Shown: positions 19,642-27,438 of the stretch, in pieces | Position numbering within the stretch: the first letter of the stretch is position 1 | How the letters are laid out: every line of letters starts with the position of its first letter | Origin: Yinghuangia elevatio | Lineage (GTDB): Bacteria > Actinomycetota > Actinomycetes > Streptomycetales > Streptomycetaceae | Length of the DNA: 64,000 bases | Direction of reading: 5' to 3' | Assembly: GCF_040649515.1 (NCBI RefSeq) | Contig: NZ_JBEZFP010000001.1 | Span: forward strand, 62,001 to 126,000 | Translations under genes and position numbers: made by a program | Notes under the pieces: model-generated | Seen by the model: only the letters and a program-made list of their open reading frames with translations | Told to the model about the DNA's origin: nothing | The model's database searches: none

Positions 19642-20043
19642 TCAGCCGCGCCGCGTGTAGTACGCGGCCGCGGCCATGTAGGACACACCGCCCGCGGCGG
19701 CGAGCCAGGTGAACGGGCCGCCGACGTCGCCGCGCGCGAGTTCGACGAGGCAGCCGGCCAGGGTCGCAATGATCATCACGGCTCCCGAGGCCGAAGTCGC
19801 CTTGAGGTTGATCAGCCTGCGGCGCTCGTCGTCCTCGCGCCCGCCGAGTTGCGCGGCGATGTCGCTGCGCCGGCCGAGGAAAGTGACGGCCAGGGCGTAG
19901 CCGATCACGATGACCGGCATCGCGACGGCCAGGAACACCTTGCCGTTCACCGCCGCGATCACCGCCATGGCGGTGCCGATGAGGCAGGCCGTCGCCAGGA
20001 CGGACCACCGGCTGTGGGCAGGACTACGTGTCGTCGTCGACAT
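19642..20043 (-). CDS. Small integral membrane protein paired with an XRE regulator
   Basis: This 133-aa membrane protein of unknown function has four hydrophobic segments (ATACLIGTAMAVIAAV, VFLAVAMPVIVIGYALAV, GAVMIIATLAGCLVEL and FTWLAAAGGVSYMAAAAYY), with a charged loop between segments two and three. It overlaps the 3' end of the XRE gene by 20 bp, so the two are one transcription unit. Small XRE-plus-membrane-protein pairs are common in Gram-positives; the membrane protein may sense a signal for the regulator (inference). Confidence 0.8.
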   Translation of the reverse strand: MSTTTRSPAHSRWSVLATACLIGTAMAVIAAVNGKVFLAVAMPVIVIGYALAVTFLGRRSDIAAQLGGREDDERRRLINLKATSASGAVMIIATLAGCLVELARGDVGGPFTWLAAAGGVSYMAAAAYYTRRG

Positions 20044-20224
20044 GGAAGATCTCCTCCACCGTTGTCCCGAAGTACCGGGCGATACGGATCGCCAGCGGCA
20101 GCGACGGGTCGTAGCGGCCTTGCTCGATCGCGTTCACGGTCTGCCGGGAGACCCCCAACACGGCACCGAGCGCCTGTTGGGAGAGCTCCTGGGCGGTCCG
20201 CAGCCGCCGGACGTCATTCCGCAC
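20024..20224 (-). CDS. Short XRE-type helix-turn-helix regulator
   Basis: This 66-aa Cro/CI-type repressor is essentially one DNA-binding domain: LSQQALGAVLGVSRQTVNAIEQGRYDPSLPLAIRIARYF, ending in EEIFHVDDDT as in the YozG-like family. The start is GTG at 20224. No ribosome site precedes it, but a promoter ends about six bases upstream, which suggests a leaderless transcript. It overlaps the downstream membrane-protein gene. Autoregulation through two GATGTAAAGCGT boxes is inferred. Confidence 0.9.
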   Translation of the reverse strand: MRNDVRRLRTAQELSQQALGAVLGVSRQTVNAIEQGRYDPSLPLAIRIARYFGTTVEEIFHVDDDT

Positions 20225-20230
20225 ACATGG

Positions 20231-20274
20231 AAAGTACGCTTTACATCATCGGCATGTCAAGGACGCTTTACATC
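20231..20274 (-). promoter_or_regulatory. Sigma70-type promoter with two operator boxes for the XRE gene
   Basis: On the minus strand, a perfect -35 TTGACA (20255-20260) and -10-like TACTTT (20231-20236) are 18 bp apart. The expected transcription start falls at about 20224, the first base of the GTG codon. The 12-bp box GATGTAAAGCGT occurs twice in the same direction (20236-20247 and 20263-20274), 27 bp apart, overlapping the promoter. Confidence 0.65.
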
Positions 20275-20529
20275 GGCACGACGGCCGCTAAGGGGAGCCG
20301 AATCGCCGGGATGGCGACGTCGTCCTCGGCGTGGTCGCAGCACGGCGATCGGGCCTTCGCCCTCGACGAGTGCGTAGCTGCGCAGCCCGGTGCGGAGCCG
20401 GCCCGGTGCTCGCGTTCGTACAGCCGGTTGTTCCCGGCGATCTGGCCCGAGGTGGCGGCGCTGTCGTTGCGCCCCCGTTGCCTCGCAATGGCCCTTTACT
20501 TCGTGCGCGGCAGGCCCCAGGATCCAGAT

Positions 20530-20544
20530 GTTCCCAATGGGAAC
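20530..20544. promoter_or_regulatory. 15-bp palindrome upstream of the monooxygenase
   Basis: GTTCCCA-A-TGGGAAC has 7-bp perfect arms around one base and lies 52 bp upstream of the GTG at 20596. It is a candidate operator; no regulator next to it is obvious. In 20280-20525 I see no supported gene; an open frame on the minus strand has no start or family signal. Confidence 0.45.
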
Positions 20545-20595
20545 TTCCCGAGATCCACCCGGCTCACCTCGGGTTCGAACGCTCCGGAGGCCTCC

Positions 20596-22506
20596 GTGAC
20601 GACCGTTTATCCCCGCACCGGCGCCGCCGACCTGCCTCTGCCGGGGTACGACGCCGCCGCCGCGCGGGCCGCCCTCGCCGGGGCCGATCCTCGCGCGATG
20701 CTGATGTCGCTGGTGCACGTCACCCACGACGCCGGGGCGCTGGGCGAGTTCGCGGCCGTGTGCGACCCCCGCGCCGACACCGGGGACCTGGTCGAAGCGC
20801 TGACGGCACGGCTCGCGGACGTACTGACCGGGGGCGCCGCCACGGTGGACAAGCCGCTGCCCGACGAGCTGTTCCACGCGATGGTGTCGACGTTCGCGCG
20901 TGAGGACGTGGGCCCGGAGTTCCTGCCGGTGCTGCGCGACCAGTGCGGCTTCGACGCGCTGGAGGCGCCGGCGCGCGCCGCGCCGCCGGCGCCGACCGGG
21001 CGGCACGTCGTGGTGATCGGCGCCGGGCTGACCGGGATCGCGGCGGCCGTACGGCTGGCCGAGGCCGGGCACACGTACCGCGTGTACGAGCGCAACGCCG
21101 ACGTGGGCGGGGTCTGGCTGGTCAACCGCTATCCGGGCGTCGGCGTCGACACCCCCAGCCACTTCTACTCGTACTCGTTCGCCGTCAACCCCGGCTGGCC
21201 CGCCTTCTACTCGTCCGGGCCGATCGTGCTCGACTACCTGCGCAAATGCGCGGACGCGTACGGGGTGCGCGAGCACATCGAGTTCGACACCCAGGTGGTC
21301 TCCTGCGCCTGGGACGAGGACGCGCGCAAGTGGACCGTGACGACCCGCCACGCGGACGGCACCGCCGCCGTCGAGACGGCCGACGCGGTGATCGGCGCCA
21401 TCGGGTTCTTCCAGGACCCGATGTACCCGGACATCCCCGGCCTCGGCGACTTCGCCGGAACCGTGGTGCACACGGCGGCCTGGGATCCCGAGCTGGACCT
21501 CACCGGCCGCCGCGTCGCGCTGGTCGGGACCGGCGCCAGCGCCATGCAGACCGCCCCGACGATCGTCGACGACGTGGCCGAACTGACCGTGTTCCAGCGG
21601 CAGCCGTCGTGGATCCAGCCGCGCCGCGCCGCCGACCTGGCGGTGCCCGAGGGGACGCTCTGGGCGATGCGCCATGTGCCGGCCTACGCGGAGTGGTTCC
21701 GCGCGATGACGTACTGGATGGCTTCGGACGGCAACTTCGCCCACGTCGCCGTCGATCCGGCGTGGACCTCGCCCGAGGTGTCCGTGTCGGCGGCGAACGA
21801 GCGGCTGCGGCAGGTGATGATCGCCTACGCCCGCGAGGAACTGGGCGACCGTCCCGACCTGTTGGCGAAGGTCGTGCCGGCGTACCCGCCCTTCGGCAAG
21901 CGCATTCTGCGGGACGTCGACTGGTACCGCATGCTGCGGCGCGACCATGTGGAGCTGTGCACGGACCCGATCGAGCGGATCGTGCCGGAGGGCGTCAGGA
22001 CCGCGGACGGCAACACCGTCGAGGCCGATGTCCTGGTGCTGGCCACGGGGTTCCACCTGCTGCCGATGCTGCGCTCGGTCGCGGTCACCGGCCGCGACGG
22101 CGTCGCCCTCGCCGAGGTGTGGGGGGACGAGGACCCGCGTGCGCACCTCGGCGTCACCGTGCCCGGCTTCCCGAACTTCTTCGTGCTCTCCGGCCCCAAC
22201 TCCAGCCCGGGCCACGGCGCCGGCAACAACTTCATCTCCGAGGTGCAGCTCCACCACGTGCTCGCCTGCCTCGACCTGGTGCGCGAGCGCGGCGCCCGGG
22301 CGATCGAACCGACGGCCGAGGCGCACGAGGCGTACAGCCGCGCCGTCGACGCCGCGATGGACAACCTGGTGTGGAGCCACCCGACGGTACGCGGCTACTA
22401 CCGCAACAGCAGTGGCCGCGTCGTGGTCACGTGCCCGTGGCGGCTGGTCGACTACTGGCACATGCTGCGTACGCCCGACCCCGAGGCCCACCGGCTCCTG
22501 ACCTGA
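20596..22506 (+). CDS. Baeyer-Villiger-type flavin monooxygenase with N-terminal extension
   Basis: This 636-aa FAD/NADPH monooxygenase inserts oxygen next to a ketone. FAD site: VVVIGAGLTGIAAAVRLAEAG near residue 140. The type I BVMO fingerprint FxGxxxHTxxW is intact as FAGTVVHTAAW, followed by the NADPH site VALVGTGASAMQ. The roughly 135-residue N-terminal extension resembles that of 4-hydroxyacetophenone monooxygenase-type enzymes. The GTG start has GGAGG five bases upstream; the frame runs further upstream without coding character. The substrate is unknown. It is convergent with the GtrA-like gene. Confidence 0.92.
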   Translation: MTTVYPRTGAADLPLPGYDAAAARAALAGADPRAMLMSLVHVTHDAGALGEFAAVCDPRADTGDLVEALTARLADVLTGGAATVDKPLPDELFHAMVSTFAREDVGPEFLPVLRDQCGFDALEAPARAAPPAPTGRHVVVIGAGLTGIAAAVRLAEAGHTYRVYERNADVGGVWLVNRYPGVGVDTPSHFYSYSFAVNPGWPAFYSSGPIVLDYLRKCADAYGVREHIEFDTQVVSCAWDEDARKWTVTTRHADGTAAVETADAVIGAIGFFQDPMYPDIPGLGDFAGTVVHTAAWDPELDLTGRRVALVGTGASAMQTAPTIVDDVAELTVFQRQPSWIQPRRAADLAVPEGTLWAMRHVPAYAEWFRAMTYWMASDGNFAHVAVDPAWTSPEVSVSAANERLRQVMIAYAREELGDRPDLLAKVVPAYPPFGKRILRDVDWYRMLRRDHVELCTDPIERIVPEGVRTADGNTVEADVLVLATGFHLLPMLRSVAVTGRDGVALAEVWGDEDPRAHLGVTVPGFPNFFVLSGPNSSPGHGAGNNFISEVQLHHVLACLDLVRERGARAIEPTAEAHEAYSRAVDAAMDNLVWSHPTVRGYYRNSSGRVVVTCPWRLVDYWHMLRTPDPEAHRLLT

Positions 22507-22521
22507 CCGCCGCGCGGGCGG

Positions 22522-23076
22522 TCAGGCGGCGACGACGACCGACGTACGCGGCAGGTCTGCGGCGGCGACCACCACCGCCTCGCGCAGCGCCGACCCGTGC
22601 GGCGCCAGGCTGTAGGGCGCCGACCCGTGCGGCGCCGGCTCGGCCTGCTTGCGGCTCGCGAACACCAGGACGCGCAGCACGACGAACCGCCCGATGCCGG
22701 TGAGCCCGCAGGCGGACAGGTACACGGCCTGCTCGACCAGCACACCGGGGTCGGCGAACAGCGCGTGGAGGACCGCCATCGCGGCGGTGGTGACCAGGAG
22801 GCCGACCGCGACGGTCCCGGCCGACTTCAGGTGCACACCCCAGCCGCGCTCGGCGCTGCGGAAGGTGACGCGGGCGTGGAGTTCGGTGGTGACGATCGTC
22901 GACACGACGGTCACGATCGCGTTGGCGGCGAAGAACGGCATGAGGCCGGTCAGCAGGACCAGAAGGCCACTTGCCGCGAGGGTGACGCCCCCGCCGCAGA
23001 CGACGAAGCGAATGAAGGCGGCGACGGGGCCGCGGGTGGGGGCGGCGGCCTTGGCGGCGGCGGGTGCGTTCGTCAT
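22522..23076 (-). CDS. GtrA-like family membrane protein
   Basis: This 184-aa protein has four membrane helices typical of the GtrA/DPMS1-associated family (AFIRFVVCGGGVTLAASGLLVLL, NAIVTVVSTIVTTELHARVTF, the AVGLLVTTAAMAVLHALF region and the C-terminal hydrophobic stretch). Family members help move or use lipid-linked sugars in envelope synthesis; no glycosyltransferase is adjacent, so the role here is open. The C-terminus has a small HGSAP repeat. The ATG at 23076 follows family similarity. Confidence 0.82.
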   Translation of the reverse strand: MTNAPAAAKAAAPTRGPVAAFIRFVVCGGGVTLAASGLLVLLTGLMPFFAANAIVTVVSTIVTTELHARVTFRSAERGWGVHLKSAGTVAVGLLVTTAAMAVLHALFADPGVLVEQAVYLSACGLTGIGRFVVLRVLVFASRKQAEPAPHGSAPYSLAPHGSALREAVVVAAADLPRTSVVVAA

Positions 23077-23120
23077 GGGAAGACGTTCTCGGACCGCGCT
23101 GACGGGCCGCGTACGGTGCG

Positions 23121-23178
23121 CTGACACCCCGCTGTCAGCACCCGGGCCACGCTGACAGCGTGCTGACAGGCGCTGTCC
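23121..23178. promoter_or_regulatory. Cluster of GCTGACAG-type boxes upstream of the GtrA-like gene
   Basis: CTGACAC (23121), GCTGTCAGC (23131-23139, inverted), GCTGACAGC (23151-23159), GCTGACAGG (23162-23170) and GCTGTCC (23172) crowd into 58 bp, with one 11-bp spacing. Such repeated boxes suit an OmpR-family response regulator. They lie about 45-100 bp upstream of the gtrA-like start. Confidence 0.5.
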
Positions 23179-23222
23179 GTGGTGCTGCGGGTGACTCTGT
23201 CGGCCAGGGTTGGTGAGGGTTG

Positions 23223-23254
23223 TCGGTGGGTCGGTGGGTCGGTGGGTCGGTGGG
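23223..23254. repeat. Four perfect 8-bp tandem repeats (TCGGTGGG)
   Basis: TCGGTGGG is repeated four times without mismatch, followed by a degenerate fifth copy (TCGGCGGG). It is upstream of the split target gene and may be a slippage hot spot. Confidence 0.85.
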
Positions 23255-23378
23255 GTCGGCGGGCGTTCCCCCGGAACCTGCCGACAGGCCCGCGAAATCC
23301 GTTCGCGGCGGGGCGGCCTGGCCCGGGACACTTTGTCCTCAGAATGAGAACAACACCGTCGAGCGACCGGAGTTCGCG

Positions 23379-23502
23379 ATGGACCGCCCCACCACCACGC
23401 TGTGGCGCCCGACCGGCCCCGACGAACTCGCGCTCGTGGCCGCGTCCGACTGGCGTGCCTGGCCGCCCCGCCTGCCCGAGCAGCCGATCTTCTACCCGGT
23501 GC
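23379..23502 (+). pseudogene. 5' half of a conserved small gene split by the integrated element
   Basis: ATG at 23379 with GGAG six bases upstream opens a frame MDRPTTTLWRPTGPDELALV ... LPEQPIFYPV that runs into the element at 23502 and stops two codons later (TAG at 23508-23510). The continuation LDEAYAIRIARDWNVPASG is found intact 9.3 kb away at 32807. Joining the halves gives YPV-LDEAY without a gap. The restored product of about 140 aa resembles small actinomycete proteins often annotated ADP-ribosylation/crystallin J1. Confidence 0.88.
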
Positions 23503-23522
23503 CTAACTAGAGTGACTAAGCG
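23477..23522. other. attL attachment site
   Basis: The left junction has host coding sequence up to GT (23499-23500) and then the element arm ending AGAGTGACTAAGCG (23509-23522). The shared bases with the right junction are GTGC. The element arm is the inverted copy of the arm in attR. Confidence 0.82.
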
Positions 23523-23544
23523 GACCACCTAGGGAGCCCTCCTA

Positions 23545-25298
23545 GTGTCCGCAACGCCGCAGGTCAGCGCACCGACGCAATCGCTGGTCCCTACCTTTGG
23601 TATGGAGAACTACGCACTTCGGGGCGTCGCAGCCATCCGCCTGTCCGTCCTCACCGACGAGACCACCAGCCCCGCCCGACAGCTCGAAGCCTGCCAACGC
23701 GCCGCCGCAGTACTCGGCATCGACATAGCCAACCGGGTCGTCAGCGACCTTGACGTCAGCGCATCGAAGATCGGTCCCTTCGAGCGTCCTGAGCTCGGTC
23801 AATGGCTTCGGAAGGCAGACCAGTTCGAAGCCCTGATCTTCTGGCGTTTCGACCGGGCCATCCGCAGCATGAGCGACATGCGGGACCTGGCCGCATGGGC
23901 CAAAACGAACCGCATCATGTTGGTTTTCGCCGAGGGCATCGGCGGGACCGGCATGTTGACCTTCGATTTCCGCAACCCGCTCGACCCCGTCGCCGAACTG
24001 ATGATGACGCTCTTTGCGTTCGCGGCTCAGGTCGAAGCCACGTCGACCGCCGAGCGCGTCGCCAGCGCACAAGCCGCGATGAGAGCCATGCCGCTGCGAT
24101 GGGCCGGCGGGCGCATCCCGTTCGGCTACATGGCCGTGCCCTTGGAAGGTGGCACCGGGAAGACGCTCGTACCGGACCCTGATGTCTTCTGGCTTCTCAC
24201 TCGAATCATCAAAGAGGTGATGTCGGGCGACTCAACATCGGCCATCGCTACCCGGCTGACCGTGGCGGACGTGCTCACGTGGCGCGACTACCTCTCTCAC
24301 AAGGCGGGACGCCCACCGGCGGCAAGACCGGAACATCCGTCAGGGGCGACAAAGGCCGTGTCGTTGAGCGCTACTCGTGGACGGGCGCCACGATCACCGG
24401 GATTCTCCGGTCGCCCGCTTTGCTGGGTTGGAAGACCCACAAGGGACAGGTCGTGCGCGATGCACTGGGTGCACCCGTCATGTTCACAGACACCCCGCTG
24501 TTGACCCGCGAAGAGTTCGACGCGATTAACGCCCTACTAGACGAACGCGCGATCCCGGAACGGCGCACCATCCGCCGTGACTCAACGGCGCAGTTGCGGC
24601 GCGTGATCGAGTGCGAGGGCTGTGGTCACCGGATGTACCTCACTCGCGCGAACGGACGCCGCACGACAAACCTGTATTACTGCAACCCGAGTGCGCGCGG
24701 CGGCTTCTGCCCGAGCGTGGCCAGCGTGCGCGCCGAGTGGGCCGAGGAGTACGTAGAGCGCGAATTCCTGCGACTGGTCGGGCACATCCCCTACCACCGC
24801 GTCACGGTCATTCCCGGGTACGACCCGGCGGCGGAGATCGCCGCAACGCTCGCCGAGTACGAGGAACACCAGAACCAGAGGGGGCGGCAGAAGTCGCAGA
24901 CAGCGCGGGACGCGTGGCAGCGACAGGCTGACGCGCTGGACAACCGGCTCGCCGAGCTTGAATCCACCCTCTCGCGACCCGAGCGACGCGACGTCATCCC
25001 GACCGGACGCACCTACGCGGATGACTGGTATGCCGCGGACTCCGATGGGAAGCGGGAGATGCTGATCGAAGCTGGCGCACGGCTCATCGTTCGCAAGGGG
25101 CCCAGCAAGCCCACAGAGCTTGACGAGTCGTTGGTTACCTTCATCTTGAACGGCGAGCTGCACCCGATCCTTGACGAAGCAGGTGCCCTCACCCATGCCG
25201 AGACGAACGCAGCCGCACCAACAGTGCCCGGTACGCGCCTGCGCCTGGACACGGCAGGCAACCGCACCACCTCTGTAGGGGTATCAGTCGCGGCGTGA
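23545..25298 (+). pseudogene. Large serine integrase, interrupted by a frameshift
   Basis: The GTG at 23545 has AGGGAG eight bases upstream. The first frame carries the resolvase catalytic domain: AAIRLSVLTDE with the catalytic Ser, and FWRFDRAIRSMSDMRDLAAW. It continues into the recombinase domain (AGGRIPFGYMAV, IATRLTVADVLTWRDY). Around 24295-24325 homology moves to the -1 frame (RYSWTGATITGILRSPALLG), then a zinc ribbon (CEGCGHRMYL ... YYCNPSARGGFCPS), a coiled coil and a C-terminal tail to 25298. A single-base deletion or sequencing error explains this; no slippery heptamer is visible. Intact, it would be about 580 aa. Confidence 0.85.
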
Positions 25299-25318
25299 CC
25301 AGCCCGTAGACCCCGGCG

Positions 25319-25354
25319 AGCCCCGGCATCCGCACGACGGCTGCCGGGGCTTTG
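25319..25354 (+). terminator. Intrinsic terminator after the integrase
   Basis: Perfect 10-bp arms AGCCCCGGCA (25319-25328) and TGCCGGGGCT (25342-25351) with a 13-nt loop and a short T-run lie 21 bp after the integrase stop. Confidence 0.8.
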
Positions 25355-25370
25355 CCATGCGAGCACAGCG

Positions 25371-25474
25371 GCGCGATGACGCAATGACGTTCAGAACGTC
25401 ATTTCTGGGATGTCTTTAGAGATCTCTTAAAGCAAGCCAGAAACAGGGTTCTGAACGTCATTGCGTCATCGCGC
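25371..25474. repeat. 104-bp hairpin/cruciform with perfect 27-bp arms
   Basis: Arms at 25371-25397 and 25448-25474 are perfect reverse complements (starting GCGCGATGACGCAATGACG). Inside are TTTCTGG/CCAGAAA and a near-palindromic CTTTAGAGATCTCTTAAAG at the tip, so almost the whole segment can fold back. The left arm also contains a self-contained palindrome TGACGTTC-A-GAACGTCA. It lies in a 323-bp gap between the integrase and the first cargo gene. It could be a replication or transfer origin, a protein-binding site or a strong transcription barrier. Confidence 0.85.
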
Positions 25475-25621
25475 CGGGTCAGGCCATCCCTGGTCGCTAC
25501 CTCCAGTACGGGGAACGGACACCGTCCGTCAGGCCATCCCTGGTCCCGACCGTATGTAGACCCGGACGTCGTGAATGCGCCGGGCCATGACTGCCGCGAC
25601 CGACCCAATCGGAGAATACGC

Positions 25622-25867
25622 ATGCTCGAACCACAGCACTTCACAGGCCACGGCGATCAGCGCCGTATCAAGCAGGAACGCCGCGCGGCGGCATGGCGCT
25701 ACAACCCGGAGATGGAACGCCTTGCCGCGCTCCGGGACAAGGACCCGGCCGCGTACGAGCGGCTGAGCCCGACCGTTCACATGTCGCTCGGCTACTACGA
25801 CCAGGACAAGGCCGTTGCCCAGCAGTTCGGGCGCGACGTGTCCGCCACCGGCAACCAGGAGGGCTGA
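25622..25867 (+). CDS. Hypothetical protein, element-borne (81 aa)
   Basis: This small charged protein begins MLEPQHFTGHGDQRRIKQER. It is rich in Arg, Ala and Asp and has no recognised domain, signal or membrane segment. It is the first of a run of four closely packed small genes; its stop is 2 bp before the next ATG, so it is probably cotranscribed. A cytosolic role is likely; the function is unknown. Confidence 0.65.
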   Translation: MLEPQHFTGHGDQRRIKQERRAAAWRYNPEMERLAALRDKDPAAYERLSPTVHMSLGYYDQDKAVAQQFGRDVSATGNQEG

Positions 25868-25869
25868 CC

Positions 25870-26367
25870 ATGACCGACGACATCACCCGCGCCGCCGACA
25901 AACTCGCCAAGCTGCGCGCCCAAGCCGACAAGCTCGCTGCGCCCCTCGCGGACGCCGAAGCCGCGCTACTCGCCGCCGAGGTAGCCGAAGCCGCACGCCG
26001 AGCGGAGCACACCGCCGAGTACAGCCGCAACGTTGTGCGGACGTACCGGCAGCGCGCTGACGACACTGTCGAATCCGGCGACAAGGCGTTGGGGCGATTC
26101 CGCGAACTCCTGGCCGCTGAACCGTGGTTCGCCGCATTCGTGGAGTACCGTGCCGCCCGCTACAAGAAGGGCGTCATCCACACGGCAGCGCAGTCCGCAC
26201 AGCGGGTACTCGGCGAAGAGGTGACCGTGTCCGACGTGCGTTGGTACGAACCCCCGCTTCTGGACATGGTCGTCCGTCTCGCGGAAGACCAGGCGTCCGC
26301 CATCGCCGCCGACTACGCCGAACACCTCGACGCCGAACGCAACGCCTACGTAGAGGGGACCGTCTGA
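25870..26367 (+). CDS. Hypothetical coiled-coil protein, element-borne (165 aa)
   Basis: The N-terminal 50 residues are an Ala/Lys/Glu-rich helix with heptad spacing (ITRAADKLAKLRAQADKLAAPLADAEAAL), predicting a coiled coil. The remainder is mixed helix with the pattern GEEVTVSDVRWYEPPLLDMV. ATG follows the previous stop as TGACCATG, the same junction used by the next gene. No family is recognised. Confidence 0.7.
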   Translation: MTDDITRAADKLAKLRAQADKLAAPLADAEAALLAAEVAEAARRAEHTAEYSRNVVRTYRQRADDTVESGDKALGRFRELLAAEPWFAAFVEYRAARYKKGVIHTAAQSAQRVLGEEVTVSDVRWYEPPLLDMVVRLAEDQASAIAADYAEHLDAERNAYVEGTV

Positions 26368-26369
26368 CC

Positions 26370-26624
26370 ATGGCCGTTGACGCGCTCGACCCCGGGCCGA
26401 ACGGCGACTACCCGCACTTCCCCCGTGACGCGTCCGGCCGCCCCGTATGGAGTGACGCCCCTGCCGGGCAGCCGGTCGTGAACGGCGGGGCGCCGATGCC
26501 GCGCGGCCGGCGAATGCAGCGGACCGAGAGCGGCGACGTGGTCGAGATCGACGTGACCCCGACCGGCCCCGATGCTGCGCCGATCGACCCGCCGGTCATC
26601 CCGCCCCGGAACGCTGGTGATTGA
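26370..26624 (+). CDS. Hypothetical protein, element-borne (84 aa)
   Basis: This small Pro/Gly/Asp-rich protein starts MAVDALDPGPNGDYPHFPRD. It probably lacks a stable globular fold. It starts 2 bp after the preceding stop (TGACCATG) and its 3' end overlaps the next gene by 8 bp. The function is not recognised. Confidence 0.6.
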   Translation: MAVDALDPGPNGDYPHFPRDASGRPVWSDAPAGQPVVNGGAPMPRGRRMQRTESGDVVEIDVTPTGPDAAPIDPPVIPPRNAGD

Positions 26625-26820
26625 GCCCGGCAACCGGCATGTCAGCCCGTTCTGTTCGGTCTGCGGAGTCGGCGCGGACGTCTCGGCGTACTGGCCACTG
26701 ACACGGCGCGAGCTGGTCGCCCGGAGCGTATCCCGACCCGATGCCCCGGGCTACCGGCGGTCGTTCTGCACACCGTGTTACACGGTCGCTGCCGAAGCCC
26801 GCAGCACCAGACGTACGTAG
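26617..26820 (+). CDS. Small CxxC-pair (zinc-ribbon-like) protein, element-borne
   Basis: GTG at 26617 overlaps the previous stop and gives a 67-aa protein with two Cys pairs, FCSVCGVGADVSAYWPL and SFCTPCYTV, spaced as in a small zinc ribbon. It may bind nucleic acid or act as an adaptor. Longer starts upstream have no support. No partner is known. Confidence 0.6.
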   Translation: MIEPGNRHVSPFCSVCGVGADVSAYWPLTRRELVARSVSRPDAPGYRRSFCTPCYTVAAEARSTRRT

Positions 26821-26855
26821 CAGCCCGCACCGGGCGAGCCTGACCCGCTCGCACC

Positions 26856-26969
26856 GTGGCGGCAGGGACTCAGTGTGTGGCGCGCACCCTGCCCGAGTAC
26901 GCCGAGCTGGTCGCCCGGCCGAAACCGGCGGTAGAGGCGGTTCGAGTCCGTCAGTCCCGCGATCTATGA
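26856..26969 (+). CDS. Possible 37-aa ORF
   Basis: GTG at 26856 opens a short frame (AAGTQCVARTLPEYAELVAR) with GC-rich third positions, convergent with and overlapping by 6 bp the following minus-strand gene. No ribosome site is visible. It could be spurious. Confidence 0.22.
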   Translation: MAAGTQCVARTLPEYAELVARPKPAVEAVRVRQSRDL

Positions 26970-27389
26970 CGTTGTCTCCGGTGGGTCGACTAGCCCTTGG
27001 TAGGTGAAGACCCGGAGCGGCTTCCCGTCAACGTCTTCGACGGCTCCCGACGCCACATAGCAACACACCCGGTTGTCTCTGGGGTCACCCGCGGATGGTC
27101 TCGGGATGGTCAATTCCGCGAAGTCGAGCTGAATCGGGTGGATGTACCCGTCCCGTGGTCCATCACGGAGGATCGCACCGACCTTCGGTCCCTCTCTGAC
27201 GAAGTCGAAGACCCGCACTGACTCGCCGTCCATCTCCCGCACCTCGTTCGTGGGCGCGTAGTGACAGAACGTGTCACTGTCATCGTTCGCCCCGGGCTCT
27301 TTCGGATACGAGAACGCCATGTGCTGAGTCATGTTGAGGCGCATCCCGTCTTTGGGACCACCGCGGCAGAGCACATTGCCGCTGCTCAT
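26964..27389 (-). CDS. Hypothetical two-repeat protein, element-borne (141 aa)
   Basis: The protein consists of two diverged copies of one roughly 60-residue module: copy 1 has VLCRGGPKDG ... CHYAPTNEVREMDGESVRVFDF, and copy 2 has ILRDGPRDG ... CCYVASGAVEDVDGKPLRVFTY. The ATG at 27389 has an excellent AAGGAGGTG ribosome site six bases upstream. It is the only minus-strand gene in the left half of the element and is divergent from the HNH gene. The function is unknown; a small beta-rich fold seems likely. Confidence 0.75.
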   Translation of the reverse strand: MSSGNVLCRGGPKDGMRLNMTQHMAFSYPKEPGANDDSDTFCHYAPTNEVREMDGESVRVFDFVREGPKVGAILRDGPRDGYIHPIQLDFAELTIPRPSAGDPRDNRVCCYVASGAVEDVDGKPLRVFTYQGLVDPPETTS

Positions 27390-27438
27390 CGCGACACCTC
27401 CTTGCCCCCGTGATCTCAGTATCCGTCCGGTGGGCGGC

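Noticed and set aside
19633..20595. Long N-terminal extension of the monooxygenase frame
   Set aside because: It overlaps the XRE and membrane-protein genes on the other strand, and a good GGAGG-GTG start lies at 20596.
24290..24330. Programmed -1 frameshift in the integrase
   Set aside because: No X-XXY-YYZ slippery heptamer in the correct frame and no downstream stem at the proper spacing; a base deletion or sequence error is simpler.
26864..26958. Possible class II tRNA (GGGACT ... GGTTCGAGTCC ... AGTCCC)
   Set aside because: The T-arm-like and acceptor-like pairs are present, but no convincing D arm or anticodon loop can be folded, and the stretch also reads as a short ORF.
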